Origin: a bacterium
Lineage (GTDB): Bacteria; Bacillota_I; Bacilli_A; RF39; UBA660
Direction: 5' to 3'
DNA length: 42,165 nucleotides
NCBI GenBank assembly: GCA_004563275.1
Contig: SFSZ01000010.1
Location: 1-42,165 of the forward strand
Shown here piece by piece: positions 18,580-27,513 of the stretch. The notes below the pieces were generated by a model. The model saw nothing but the letters and a program-made list of their open reading frames with translations, did not search any database and was not told the DNA's origin. The position numbers and the translations under genes were made by a program. Positions within the stretch are counted from its first letter, which is position 1, and every line of letters starts with the position of its first letter.

Positions 18580-19034
18580 CCATCCCAAAATATATTCTAA
18601 CAAAATCTTTATTCCTATTACAATCAATATTATACCACCAATAATTTTAGAATTTCTTTCACATCGTCGCCCTAATTTATTTCCAAGTAAAGCTCCTAAA
18701 AAAGAAAATAAAAACACTATTATAAAAATAACAAAAATCTAATGAATCATTATTATCATAACTTTTATTAAATGCTTCTCTAATCATATTAAATTCAATA
18801 AATACAATTAAACAAAAAACAATCAGTGATCTATTTTACTAACAAATGATTCAAAAATATTTCCTATAAATATCCAATTAGTGGAAACAAAACTTGAAAA
18901 GTACTAAAAAACAAGGCCACTTTTAAAGCAAACTTAAAATCCATATTTTTAAAAGTTATTCCTTTACATATAGACATTGCTAATGCATCCATCGAAATAC
19001 CAATACTTATCATAATAATGTAAAGCAAGTCCAT
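18580..19034 (-). pseudogene. mntP: decayed mntP manganese efflux pump
   Basis: From ATG 19034 the frame reads the MntP signature ISIGISMDALAMSICKG, then breaks. Continuing needs at least three frame changes: after PLIGYL, near FVSKIDH, where TGG appears to have lost a base, and again before FLFSFLGALLGNKLGRR. The end, KIIGGIILIVIGIKILLEY, is the conserved last MntP helix. About 150 codons remain of a usual 180-190, so a central segment is also missing. MntP pumps export Mn2+. Loss here leaves the Ca2+ ATPase as the remaining cation exporter of the former operon. No yybP-ykoY riboswitch is seen upstream. Confidence 0.9.
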
Positions 19035-19098
19035 TCAAACATCTTCTAGTATAATAATTTTATCTTAAATAATTAATAATATCAATCATAAAAAAAGA

Positions 19099-19114
19099 GT
19101 TTACCTATGTAAAC
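19099..19114 (-). terminator. trpS terminator
   Basis: A 6-bp stem GTTTAC/GTAAAC with loop ATAG lies across the stop codon, followed by CTCTTTTTTT on the minus strand. Confidence 0.75.
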
Positions 19115-20084
19115 CCATAACATATTTAAGTTCATTATATTTAGCTTCGGCAATCTTTAATGTTTTTTCTCTACCTTCATCTAAAATTTTATCAATTTCA
19201 TCACTATTAATTATTTCATAATATCTTTTTTGAATCTTTGTAACATTTTCAATAATTACATCAGCAACTTCTTTTTTCAAAGTACCATAATTAGCACCTT
19301 CAAAATGCTTTTCAATATCTTCAATACTCATATCTGTAAATACATGATAAAGAGTAATTAAATTACTAACACCTGGTTTATTTTCTGGATCATATTTAAT
19401 ACTCATTTCTGAATCAGTAGTTGCTCCCATTATTTTCTTTCTAATAACTTCTGGTTCATCTAAAAGCATTATGACACCTTTTTTATTTTCGGAAGATTTA
19501 CTCATTTTCTTAGTTGGATCTACTAAATCTCTAATTTTAGCACAATCTTCTGGAATTAAATCTTTTGGTAATTTAAAAATATCTTTATTATATCTTTTAT
19601 TAACATAGCCGGCTATGTTTCTAGCAAATTCAACATGTTGTTTTTGATCTTTACCTACTGGTACATAATCAGCATCATAAATTAAAATATCTGCTGCCAT
19701 TAAAACCGGATAAGTAAGTAATCCTGCTGAGAAATTTTGATTCTTTCTTGATTTATCTTTAAATTGAGTCATTCTAGATAATTCTCCATAAGGAGTTAAA
19801 CATTCAAGAAACCATGAAACATTAGCATGATATATATTTTCTGATTGAATATATATCGTATTCTTTTTTGGATCAATACCACACGCCAAATAAATAGCAA
19901 TTAAACTTTTAATGTTTTTTGATAGTACTTCTGGATCTTGAGCAACAGTAATAGCATGCATATCAGCTACAAATAGAAATGAATCATATAAATCTTGATT
20001 CTTAACCATCTGTTTAATAGCTCCAACATAATTACCAATTGTAATACATCCAGTTGGTTGTAAACCAGTTAATACCCTTTCCAT
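19101..20084 (-). CDS. trpS: tryptophanyl-tRNA synthetase
   Basis: Class I synthetase charging tRNA-Trp. The N-terminus VLTGLQPTGCITIGNYVGAI holds the PxGxxHIG-type motif in its TrpRS form (TGxxTIGNY). MAADILIYDADYVPVGKDQ is the specific TrpRS segment that binds tryptophan and the adenylate, and KKMSKSS is the class I KMSKS loop. 327 residues is the normal bacterial length. AGGAGG lies eight bases before ATG 20084. It has its own promoter (extended -10 at 20126-20134) and a short hairpin at the very 5' end of the transcript; the leader is too short for a T-box. This also shows that Trp has its standard TGG codon in this organism. Confidence 0.95.
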   Translation of the reverse strand: MERVLTGLQPTGCITIGNYVGAIKQMVKNQDLYDSFLFVADMHAITVAQDPEVLSKNIKSLIAIYLACGIDPKKNTIYIQSENIYHANVSWFLECLTPYGELSRMTQFKDKSRKNQNFSAGLLTYPVLMAADILIYDADYVPVGKDQKQHVEFARNIAGYVNKRYNKDIFKLPKDLIPEDCAKIRDLVDPTKKMSKSSENKKGVIMLLDEPEVIRKKIMGATTDSEMSIKYDPENKPGVSNLITLYHVFTDMSIEDIEKHFEGANYGTLKKEVADVIIENVTKIQKRYYEIINSDEIDKILDEGREKTLKIAEAKYNELKYVMGLHR

Positions 20085-20098
20085 ATATTTTCCTCCTA

Positions 20099-20119
20099 AT
20101 TAAGAGAATTCCTCTTAAT
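20099..20119 (-). promoter_or_regulatory. 5' leader hairpin of trpS
   Basis: An 8-bp stem ATTAAGAG/CTCTTAAT with a five-base loop begins where transcription should start (about seven bases after the -10 box) and ends just before the AGGAGG site. It could stabilise the mRNA 5' end or modulate translation. Confidence 0.5.
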
Positions 20120-20125
20120 AGATTT

Positions 20126-20134
20126 ATTATAGCA
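20126..20134 (-). promoter_or_regulatory. extended -10 promoter of trpS
   Basis: The minus strand reads TGCTATAAT. The -35 position overlaps the T-tract of the ABC transporter terminator. Confidence 0.65.
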
Positions 20135-20151
20135 CATTTTTTACATAAAAA

Positions 20152-20177
20152 AAGCACTTATTCAGTTCTAAGTGCTT
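20152..20177 (-). terminator. terminator of the ABC transporter gene
   Basis: An 8-bp stem AAGCACTT/AAGTGCTT with a 10-base loop enclosing the stop codon is followed by a run of T on the minus strand. Confidence 0.85.
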
Positions 20178-23100
20178 CAACAGGGTCCTTTTTACTAGCC
20201 ATCTTAGCTGGTATTAAACCACCAATTAAAGTTAATATAATTGCAAGTACAATCAAAATAATTGCACCATTTAAAGGTAATATTGCACTCAAATTAACAT
20301 TATCAGTTAACTTATGTATTAACGAATTAATTGGAATAATTAGTAGCATAGTAACACCAATACCCATAACTCCTGATAATAATCCAATAATAAAAGTTTC
20401 AGCATTAAATATAGATGATATATTTCGCTTAGAAGCTCCAATAGCTCTTAAAATACCAATTTCCTTAGTTCTTTCTAAAACACTAATATAAGTAATAATA
20501 CCTATCATTATAGAAGAAACTATTAAAGAAATAGATACAAAAGCAATTAAAACATAACTTACACTATCAACAATCTTCTTAACAGAAGACATTAAAATAC
20601 CAGTTGTATCTGTATAATTAATTACATTTTCTTCCTTATCATTAGATTTTTGATTTTCATTATAAGTATCTAAAAAATTTAAGAAATTCTCTTTAGAATC
20701 AAAACTATTAAAATAAAATGATATTGCCGTCGGATCTTCTTTATCTTGATATCCCAAATCACTTAAATTAGAATCAGCTGTCTTATCTTTAGTTGATGAA
20801 CTCATTGCTGTCATTATTCTTTTTAATTGTTCTTCACTTAAATCAAAACTAAAAGCTGAAGCTATTTTTTTCGTATCTACATTAAAAGAAGAAGATATTT
20901 TATTCATTAATTCTCCAGTTAAATTTCCTACTTCAGTTAATATTTGTTTTTTCATTACTGCTTCTGTCATATTTTTAGCAAAAGTTTCACCAGTTTTAAC
21001 AACAACTGCCTGACTAACAAAATTAGAAATAATTCCATCAATACAATCGCTAGTGATTGGTGCACCCAAATTATTTAAATCAGTACTAAAACTATGATCA
21101 TTACTATTATAAGAAGCAATATATCCTTGAATCATACCTACAATTAAACTCTTATAAGTCGAATTATAAATATCACTTGGAATTAAATAATTAATTTCCA
21201 AGGTCTTCAGATTTTTTAAAACTTCAGCACTTTTAAAATAATTATCTACAACTTCATCTACATCATTAACATAAATAACCGCCATATCATCAATCTTTTT
21301 TAGAGGATTATCTATATAATAATCAAATACACTCTTACTTAAAGATATTAAAGTATTATTAAAAACATTATATGCTTTACTAGTATCAGTACTAACAGAT
21401 TTTGATATTTTATCCATATAACTACTAGTTAAAGCACTTATAGTCTTTTCATCAATATTCATATTAAATGCACTTTGTAATTTTTTAGTATCTACTTTAA
21501 TCAAATCTTGAAAATCTAAGTTAGAATTCTTTTTATTTGAATTAAACTTACCATTAGAAAAAACATCAATATCTTTATTACTTAATTGTTTTTGAACTAT
21601 TTTTGTCTTACTAGCTTCTTCAATAATATAATCAACCAATTTAGAAGTATAAGCAACTCCAGGATTTAGTGCCATCGAATTATTACCGTCTTTTGGCGCT
21701 ACAATTCCTACTATTTTTAATTTAGTTGCATTCCTATATAAATCTTTCATATAGCTGTTATCATCAGACATATCTTCATAAATATTATATTTTACATTAT
21801 ATTTATATAGATCTGTTGCTTTAAAAAGTTTTAAATCTATATTCATTAAATCATCATAAGTAAAAGTTTTAGGTTCATTTTTAATATCAATTTCTTCTCC
21901 ATCCATCATTTTACTTATCATTGTATTTAATTCATTAGTGTCTCTTAATCCAAGTGAATAAACAAGCATATCAGATATCGAATTAGGTTCAGACAAAACA
22001 ATTATAAGTTCATCATAATTACTAGGCCATTTACCTTCAAGCAAGTTATATTGCTCTTTAATCATTTCTTGATCATCTATCATTTGACTAAATACACTAG
22101 AATAAGTTGAAATCATTGATGATGCACTACTACTATAAAAATTATTTATCATCGTACTAGGATTTAACTTAGCTAAATTACCATTAACATCATAAGTATA
22201 TATTAAAGGAGTAATTCCATAATTATATTTAACTGAAGAAATATCATTTTCTACTTTACTATAATTTTCTTCTAAATATTTCTTAAAATCTTTTAAATTA
22301 TTAGCACTTACACTTGAAAACATCGAAGTCATATATTGTTTCTCAGTAACTTTCTTATCATTGTTAGTATCACTCTTATCTCCACTAACCATTGAAAGTA
22401 ACATCGAAGTCATATCTGCATTTTGTTTAGTTATCATTAAAGGATAAGAAGTTAAAGTATCTTCTTGTAACTTATCTATATATTTTTGAAAACCATTAGA
22501 TAAAGATAAAATTAAAGCAATTCCAATTATTCCAATTGATCCTGCAAACGCAACCAATATAGTTCTTTTTTTCTTTATCATCAAATTATTAAACGATAAA
22601 CTAAGCGCAGTCCAAAATGACATTGAAGTCTTATTAACTTTAACATTTTCTTTTTCTTCTTTTTTAGCTTCTTTATAAGGATTAGAGTCATCAATTACCT
22701 TACCATCTTTTAACTTAATTATTCTACTTGAATATTCTTTAGCAAGTTCTGGATTATGTGTAACCATTATTACTAATTTATCTTTAGATATCTTTTTTAA
22801 AATATCCATTATTTGTTTGCTAGTTTCTGAGTCTAATGCTCCAGTAGGTTCATCGGCTAATATTATATCTGGATCATTAATTAATGCCCTAGCTATGGCA
22901 ACTCTCTGCATTTGCCCACCAGATAATTGATTAGGTCTTTTATTAATGTGTTTCTCTAAACCTACCTGTTTTAAAACTTCTTTAGCTCTTTCTTTTCTTT
23001 CAGAAGAAGAAACACCAGATAAAGTTAAAGCAAGTTCTACATTAGATAAAACACTTTGATGAGATATTAAATTATAGCTTTGAAAAACAAATCCTATCTT

Positions 23101-23349
23101 ATGATTACGATAAGTATCCCAATCTCTATCATTATATTTTTTAGTACTTACTCCATTAATAATTAAATCACCAGAAGTATACTTATCTAAGCCACCAATA
23201 ATATTTAATAACGTAGTTTTACCACTACCAGAAGGACCTAAAATTGAAACAAATTCACTTTCTCTAAAATTTAAACTAACATTATCTAAAGCAGTTTGTT
23301 TAAAATTATCTGTAGTATAAACTTTATGAATTTTTTTAATTTCTAGCAT
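20158..23349 (-). CDS. ABC transporter, fused ATPase-FtsX permease with large extracellular domain
   Basis: Residues 1-225 are a MacB/LolD-type ATPase: Walker A GPSGSGKTT, signature LSGGQMQRVAIARAL, Walker B ILADEPTGALD, and VTHNPELA for the switch His. A helix at ~255-280 (ILVAFAGSIGIIGIALILSL) opens an extracellular region of roughly 640 residues rich in Ser, Asn and Asp. The end is the FtsX core with three helices (near SYVLIAFVSISLIVSS, FIIGLLSGVMGIGVTML and IILIVLAIILTLIGG) and the closing PAKMASKKDPVEALR. Such type VII ABC systems move or act mechanically on envelope substrates rather than import solutes; peptide or lipid efflux or hydrolase activation are options. ATG 23349 with GGTGGG upstream is preferred over ATG 23367, giving 1,063 residues. 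Confidence 0.85.
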   Translation of the reverse strand: MLEIKKIHKVYTTDNFKQTALDNVSLNFRESEFVSILGPSGSGKTTLLNIIGGLDKYTSGDLIINGVSTKKYNDRDWDTYRNHKIGFVFQSYNLISHQSVLSNVELALTLSGVSSSERKERAKEVLKQVGLEKHINKRPNQLSGGQMQRVAIARALINDPDIILADEPTGALDSETSKQIMDILKKISKDKLVIMVTHNPELAKEYSSRIIKLKDGKVIDDSNPYKEAKKEEKENVKVNKTSMSFWTALSLSFNNLMIKKKRTILVAFAGSIGIIGIALILSLSNGFQKYIDKLQEDTLTSYPLMITKQNADMTSMLLSMVSGDKSDTNNDKKVTEKQYMTSMFSSVSANNLKDFKKYLEENYSKVENDISSVKYNYGITPLIYTYDVNGNLAKLNPSTMINNFYSSSASSMISTYSSVFSQMIDDQEMIKEQYNLLEGKWPSNYDELIIVLSEPNSISDMLVYSLGLRDTNELNTMISKMMDGEEIDIKNEPKTFTYDDLMNIDLKLFKATDLYKYNVKYNIYEDMSDDNSYMKDLYRNATKLKIVGIVAPKDGNNSMALNPGVAYTSKLVDYIIEEASKTKIVQKQLSNKDIDVFSNGKFNSNKKNSNLDFQDLIKVDTKKLQSAFNMNIDEKTISALTSSYMDKISKSVSTDTSKAYNVFNNTLISLSKSVFDYYIDNPLKKIDDMAVIYVNDVDEVVDNYFKSAEVLKNLKTLEINYLIPSDIYNSTYKSLIVGMIQGYIASYNSNDHSFSTDLNNLGAPITSDCIDGIISNFVSQAVVVKTGETFAKNMTEAVMKKQILTEVGNLTGELMNKISSSFNVDTKKIASAFSFDLSEEQLKRIMTAMSSSTKDKTADSNLSDLGYQDKEDPTAISFYFNSFDSKENFLNFLDTYNENQKSNDKEENVINYTDTTGILMSSVKKIVDSVSYVLIAFVSISLIVSSIMIGIITYISVLERTKEIGILRAIGASKRNISSIFNAETFIIGLLSGVMGIGVTMLLIIPINSLIHKLTDNVNLSAILPLNGAIILIVLAIILTLIGGLIPAKMASKKDPVEALRTE

Positions 23350-23434
23350 AAAAACCCACCATCCCATAATAATATATCATCAAAAATTTCCATTATCAAT
23401 ATAATTCATTTTTGTGAATATCTTATGAATATTA

Positions 23435-23443
23435 TGTTATAAT
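23435..23443 (+). promoter_or_regulatory. extended -10 promoter of the P-loop kinase gene
   Basis: TGTTATAAT lies a few bases upstream of the AAGGAG ribosome site at about 23450. Confidence 0.6.
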
Positions 23444-23462
23444 TTTTACAAGGAGAAAAATT

Positions 23463-24011
23463 ATGAATACAAAAAATCCCAAAATAATTATATTAGCTGG
23501 TAAAGCTAGAGCAGGCAAAGATACCTTTGCATCTTTCGTTAAAGAATATGCTGAAAAAAATAATCTAAAATATGCTAATTTACAATTTTCTTACTATATT
23601 AAAATGTATGCTAAAATCTTAAGTGATTGGGATGGTTCTGAAGAAACTAAGCCAAGAACTCTACTTCAACAATTAGGTACCGAAGTAATCAGATATCAAA
23701 TCGATAATGAGTTTTTTATTAAAAGAATAATTGATGACATTAAAGTATTAAGTTATTTTTGTGATATTATTACCATTTCTGATGCAAGATTACCAGAAGA
23801 ATTAGATTTAGTTACAAAAGCTTATGATAATTCAGTAAAAATTAAAATCGAAAGACCATCACTTGAAAGTGAACTAACTTCTAAAGAACAACATCATGCC
23901 ACTGAAATTGGCTTAAATAACTACACAAATTATGATTATATTATCCAAAATGATGGAAGTATTGAAGATTTAAAAGAAAAAGCCAATAGTTTAATTAAAG
24001 ATATATTATAA
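23463..24011 (+). CDS. P-loop kinase, deoxynucleotide monophosphate kinase-like
   Basis: The N-terminus IIILAGKARAGKDTFASFV is a Walker A loop of the GKxxxGKDT type found in phage-type dNMP kinases and AAA_18-like nucleotide kinases. LLQQLGTEVIR in the middle matches the conserved LLQ.lGTe.R segment of that group, and ISDARLPEELD follows as the acceptor or Mg2+ site. At 182 residues it has room for the P-loop core and a lid only. It probably phosphorylates a nucleotide or small metabolite in the cytosol. AAGGAG lies before ATG 23463, it has its own promoter, and it is monocistronic. Confidence 0.7.
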   Translation: MNTKNPKIIILAGKARAGKDTFASFVKEYAEKNNLKYANLQFSYYIKMYAKILSDWDGSEETKPRTLLQQLGTEVIRYQIDNEFFIKRIIDDIKVLSYFCDIITISDARLPEELDLVTKAYDNSVKIKIERPSLESELTSKEQHHATEIGLNNYTNYDYIIQNDGSIEDLKEKANSLIKDIL

Positions 24012-24031
24012 AAAGATGCTGAGCATCTTTT
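24011..24031. terminator. terminator between convergent genes
   Basis: A perfect 9-bp stem AAAAGATGC/GCATCTTTT with a three-base loop. The plus-strand T tail is good and the minus-strand tail is weaker. Confidence 0.8.
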
Positions 24032-24540
24032 TATTTTAGTAAATTTAAATATAATAGATAATCTTCATCTAAAAAACAAACAAAAATCACATTTATATTT
24101 TCATTATCAAATTCTTTTATAGTATTAATTGCAATCGTAGCTGCCTCCCTTTTTGGATAATGATAAACACCAGTACTTATACAAGGAAAAGCCATACTAA
24201 TCTCATTTAAGTTATTATCATTCATATACTTTTTAGCTAATAGCATAGAATTTTTATAACAATTTTTTAACTTTACATCTTCATTATACTTACCACCATT
24301 ATAAACTGGCCCGACAGTATGAATAATTTTTTTACAAGGCAAATTATAAGCATCAGTCATCTTAGCTTCACCAGTTTCACATCCACCAAGAGTCAAACAT
24401 TCATTATATAATTTCCTTCCTGCTTTACGATGAATTGCTCCATCTACTCCGCCACCACCAAGTAAAGACCTATTTGCAGCATTTACAATAATATCAACAT
24501 CAAGATTAGTTATATCTTCTTTTAAAACTTTAATTGTCAT
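24031..24540 (-). CDS. macrodomain protein (O-acetyl-ADP-ribose deacetylase-like)
   Basis: Macrodomain hallmarks are present: DIIVNAANRSLLGGGGVDG (ADP-ribose binding loop with the catalytic Asn and the GGGGVDGAIH run), KIIHTVGPVYNGG, and FPCISTGVYHYP (phosphate-binding loop). The 169-residue length and loop sequences match the MacroD/YmdB class, which hydrolyses O-acetyl-ADP-ribose or removes mono-ADP-ribose from protein. No SIR2 or DraG partner is visible nearby. GGTGAT precedes ATG 24540. If the 688-residue protein at 5.5-7.6 kb is a transferase, this would be a natural eraser, but they are 17 kb apart and the link is speculative. Confidence 0.9.
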   Translation of the reverse strand: MTIKVLKEDITNLDVDIIVNAANRSLLGGGGVDGAIHRKAGRKLYNECLTLGGCETGEAKMTDAYNLPCKKIIHTVGPVYNGGKYNEDVKLKNCYKNSMLLAKKYMNDNNLNEISMAFPCISTGVYHYPKREAATIAINTIKEFDNENINVIFVCFLDEDYLLYLNLLK

Positions 24541-24570
24541 TTTATCACCAAATATATCTTAACATAAAAA

Positions 24571-24605
24571 AAGACTAATTTTTAGCTTTTTCTAAAACTA
24601 GTCTT
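24571..24605 (-). terminator. terminator of the 261-residue protein gene
   Basis: AAGACTA/TAGTCTT with additional inner A-T pairs is formed from the last codons and the stop; seven T follow on the minus strand. Confidence 0.8.
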
Positions 24606-25360
24606 CTAGTACTATCAAACGAATCAATAGTTTTTACCATTACTGATAATGGCATTTTATTAAATAAGCTTCTTGAATGACATAAATCTGTGAGATGAAT
24701 TTCTACCATTTTACAAGCAATATCTTCAGAAGTTACTAATTCTAACTCAGGCTTAACTATAAAATTGCTTTCTTTATCAGCAAGAACTAAATCTGCTGCT
24801 GTTAACTTTAAGTTCTTATAACTATTTGTTCCATATTCTTGAATAAGATTTTTTAAATATCTTAAATAAGCAATAAAATCTTGTGAATGTAATATTTTTT
24901 GTTTTTCACAAATTGTTAATAAATCAAATAATTCAGCCCATAAGCCTTTAACGCCATATCCACCCCCATAATAATGAGTATCAACCTTCTCTACAACATT
25001 AGGTTTAGTCTTATATCTATTACTATAAGCATTATCTTCAAGTAATAAAGCAGCAGACATATCCAAACATTTATAAGTATCAGTGAAAGAAATATCATCA
25101 AAATGTAATAATTCAATAACTTTATCAATTTTTTCAATTAATTTAGTATCTCTTGCATTTGTTAAACAAATATCATAATTATCAGAAATAGTTTTAAATA
25201 ATTTCTTCACTAAAAAATATAAATGGTGATTAGGTGTCTTTGAATAATAAAAATATCTATTAACTTGACTATCACTATATTGTGGTTTTGAAACTCTATA
25301 AGTAGGCCATAACTTACCCTCTAAAGTTAATTCATTTACACTTGTTACTTTTAATTTCAT
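24575..25360 (-). CDS. cytoplasmic protein of unknown function
   Basis: 261 residues without membrane segments or signal peptide. I recognise no family. Visible features are a Tyr/His-rich N-terminal part (SQVNRYFYYSKTPNHHLYFL), a central Gly/Tyr loop THYYGGGYGVKGLWAELFDL, and a helical C-terminal half. GGGGG lies nine bases before ATG 25360. It stands alone between two terminators, downstream of the cadherin-like surface protein gene on the same strand. The glycine-tyrosine loop is the best handle for a homology search. Confidence 0.65.
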   Translation of the reverse strand: MKLKVTSVNELTLEGKLWPTYRVSKPQYSDSQVNRYFYYSKTPNHHLYFLVKKLFKTISDNYDICLTNARDTKLIEKIDKVIELLHFDDISFTDTYKCLDMSAALLLEDNAYSNRYKTKPNVVEKVDTHYYGGGYGVKGLWAELFDLLTICEKQKILHSQDFIAYLRYLKNLIQEYGTNSYKNLKLTAADLVLADKESNFIVKPELELVTSEDIACKMVEIHLTDLCHSRSLFNKMPLSVMVKTIDSFDSTRRLVLEKAKN

Positions 25361-25420
25361 TTTTTAACCCCCTAAGCCTGCATATATTATCATAAATCGT
25401 AAAAAAAGGCAATAAAAAAA

Positions 25421-25444
25421 GATTTCTATTTTTTCTTAGAAACC
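25421..25444 (-). terminator. terminator of the cadherin-like protein gene
   Basis: The stem GGTTTCTA/TAGAAATC (one G-U) with an 8-base A-rich loop covers the TAG stop and is followed by TTTTTTTATT on the minus strand. Confidence 0.8.
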
Positions 25445-26979
25445 TTTTTAACATTTTTCTTTGCAGAAGTTTTAGTACTACTACTCTTCTTTTTAGTACT
25501 AGAGCTATTCTTCTTAATAGTACCTTTCTTAGCAGTAGTTTTCTTTTTAGTATTCTTTTTCTTTTCAGCTTCAAGTCTTCTTTTTTCTTCTTCTAATCTT
25601 AAACGTTCTTGTTCTAATTTAATTTCTAATTCTCTCTTTCGTTTAAGTTTTAAGTTTTTATAATAATTGTATCCACCATAACCTAAAGCTAAAACTATAA
25701 TAAATGAAACAATATATGGGATAATACTCTTTTTAACAATATGAACAGTAATTTGATAAACCGTTCTAGTTTCATTTTCCGCAGTAACTATAATTTTAAT
25801 GATACTTCCTTCTTTTAAATTGTCATTACCACTAATTTTAATGCTTGCTTTATCACTATTAGCAATTGCACTAATGTCTAACTTTTTAGTTCCACTATTT
25901 ATATTTAATATATATCGTTTAACTTTCTTGCTAAAATCTAATTTATAATCTTTAATAACAAGAGATTTTAAATAACTATCAGAAGATGAATTATCTAAAG
26001 GTTTAGTAATATTTAAACTATAAGTAACTATTTGTCCATCACTATCTTTAATTTTAATTAAAACTAAATTAGCACCTGGGATTAGTTTTATCGTTTGTTT
26101 ACCATAATTTTTTACAAAAGAGACATCTTCATTATTTAAAGTAGGATTAATAGTTAAACTAGTAACATTATTTTTTACATCAATATTATAATCATAAACA
26201 TTACTTTTAAAACTAAATAGTAAAGTATTCCCTGAATCATCCTTAAGCATAATAGACTTTAAAGTCTTATCTATATTATTAGTATTAAAATCTTTTCTAA
26301 CAACTCTTACAACATATATTTTAGAATTTCCACTTTCGCTTATTACTTTAATTGGAAAAATAAATTCATTATTTTTTAAAGATAAATCAAATTCACCAGT
26401 ACCACTTACATTAGCAAATTCATTTCTACTTATACCTTCAATTTTAATTTTTTTAGTATCTTTATCTACTTCATAAGTATATTTTAAAGTATCAACAGCA
26501 AAACCACTTAATGATTTATCATTAATCTTAATATCACTTAAATAATTATCTGCAGATATTACTTTTATATTAGTTTCAGAATCTTCTAATTCCAAATCTT
26601 CATTTTCAGAATGAAATTTAACATTACTTAATTTAATGTTACTTACACCAGAACTCTTTCCTTTAAGTAATATAATTCCAAATTCTTGTAATCCATTTTG
26701 ATAACTTTTAGAAGTAGCTTCTATAACATTATTATTATTTTTTATTGACCATACTTTTTCATAATTACTTCTAATATCAACAAGAGATAACTTATCATCA
26801 ATATTCAATTTAAAACTTATTTTATTATAAGAATATTCACCATTAGCAGATACTCTACATATAACTTGATCATTTAATTTAATCTTATCATTATCACAAG
26901 TAACAACTAAATTGCCATTATCTGCGTTAACTCCTAAAGGAAGTAATAATAAACTAAAAAATAATAATATTTTCTTCAT
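25426..26979 (-). CDS. exported protein with cadherin-like beta-sandwich domains and basic cytoplasmic tail
   Basis: A signal peptide (KKILLFFSLLLLPLGVNA) is followed by a cohesin-like first domain (LVVTCDNDKIKLNDQVIC...), then two or three repeats of the cadherin-like PF12733 type, recognisable by YLSDIKIN..LSGF, TLKSIML..DSGN and YLKSLVIKDYKLDF. A helix near residues 405-425 (IPYIVSFIIVLALGYGGY) crosses the membrane, and the last ~95 residues are a charged coil ending in a Lys/Ser/Thr-rich tail. It is thus a surface protein with a cytoplasmic, possibly nucleic-acid- or membrane-contacting tail. ATG 26979 with AGGAG seven bases before it is preferred to ATG 26994, which overlaps that ribosome site. 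517 residues. Confidence 0.75.
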   Translation of the reverse strand: MKKILLFFSLLLLPLGVNADNGNLVVTCDNDKIKLNDQVICRVSANGEYSYNKISFKLNIDDKLSLVDIRSNYEKVWSIKNNNNVIEATSKSYQNGLQEFGIILLKGKSSGVSNIKLSNVKFHSENEDLELEDSETNIKVISADNYLSDIKINDKSLSGFAVDTLKYTYEVDKDTKKIKIEGISRNEFANVSGTGEFDLSLKNNEFIFPIKVISESGNSKIYVVRVVRKDFNTNNIDKTLKSIMLKDDSGNTLLFSFKSNVYDYNIDVKNNVTSLTINPTLNNEDVSFVKNYGKQTIKLIPGANLVLIKIKDSDGQIVTYSLNITKPLDNSSSDSYLKSLVIKDYKLDFSKKVKRYILNINSGTKKLDISAIANSDKASIKISGNDNLKEGSIIKIIVTAENETRTVYQITVHIVKKSIIPYIVSFIIVLALGYGGYNYYKNLKLKRKRELEIKLEQERLRLEEEKRRLEAEKKKNTKKKTTAKKGTIKKNSSSTKKKSSSTKTSAKKNVKKVSKKK

Positions 26980-27080
26980 ATGCAAGCTCCTCATCCAATT
27001 AAATTATATCATAAACAAATAAATTTATAACCATATTTTATCAGACTTTTTTTGATAATCAAGTAGAATGTAAAATAAAA

Positions 27081-27102
27081 ATAAGATGCAATTGCATCTT
27101 AT
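27081..27102 (-). terminator. terminator of the 129-residue membrane-anchored protein gene
   Basis: A near-perfect palindrome ATAAGATGCAA/TTGCATCTTAT is followed by TTTTATTTTAC on the minus strand and overlaps the stop codon. Confidence 0.85.
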
Positions 27103-27488
27103 CTATATATGAATTCAAACTTAGTTTTTTTATCTAATCCATACAATACTTTTTTTTCATTAGGAATTAAATAAACATTCTCATTTAATGAATTAATATC
27201 AATTTCTTGATTTCCATTTAAAGCATAAAAATTTCTATTAGTAACAATCTTTAAATATGATCTTTCTACGTTTCTAACATCAATTTCTAATTTACAATTT
27301 TCATCATTTTCAGCAAATGTAAATTTAACACTCGAGTATAAATCATAACTATTAGTATTATTATTACATGTTATATATAATTTTTTAGTATCATCAACTG
27401 GAGTAATTTCTTGAAAAGCAAAAAAGCAAACTCCTCCAATAACTAATAAAACTAAAATCACAATAAGCACTTTTAATATTTTTTTCAT
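27099..27488 (-). CDS. membrane-anchored exported protein of unknown function
   Basis: 129 residues. One strongly hydrophobic N-terminal segment (ILKVLIVILVLLVIGGVCFF) acts as a signal anchor, followed by a ~105-residue extracytoplasmic domain with two Cys (ITCNNNT and NDENCKLEI) that could form a disulfide. There is no lipobox. I recognise no family. GAGGGTG precedes ATG 27488, and an extended -10 promoter lies about 26 bases upstream. It lies just beyond the P1B ATPase remnant. Confidence 0.6.
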   Translation of the reverse strand: MKKILKVLIVILVLLVIGGVCFFAFQEITPVDDTKKLYITCNNNTNSYDLYSSVKFTFAENDENCKLEIDVRNVERSYLKIVTNRNFYALNGNQEIDINSLNENVYLIPNEKKVLYGLDKKTKFEFIYR

Positions 27489-27513
27489 AAAGCACCCTCT
27501 TTACTATAACAAA

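Noticed and set aside
18515..18742. 75-codon plus-strand frame
   Set aside because: Antisense to the ATPase start and the mntP remnant, whose MntP motifs are clear on the minus strand.
18573..19034. TGA read as Trp (alternative code) to rescue mntP
   Set aside because: The frames on either side do not match even with TGA as Trp, and other genes end in TGA and use TGG for Trp.
19035..19100. yybP-ykoY manganese riboswitch expected before mntP
   Set aside because: Only ~65 AT-rich bases separate mntP from trpS, with no sign of the conserved riboswitch core.
20085..20157. T-box leader of trpS
   Set aside because: The leader is only about 35 bases and lacks the T-box sequence and specifier loop.
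25332..25574. 80-codon frame very rich in Lys, Arg and Leu
   Set aside because: It is a shifted reading of the Lys/Ser/Thr-rich tail of the cadherin-like protein and runs through its terminator.
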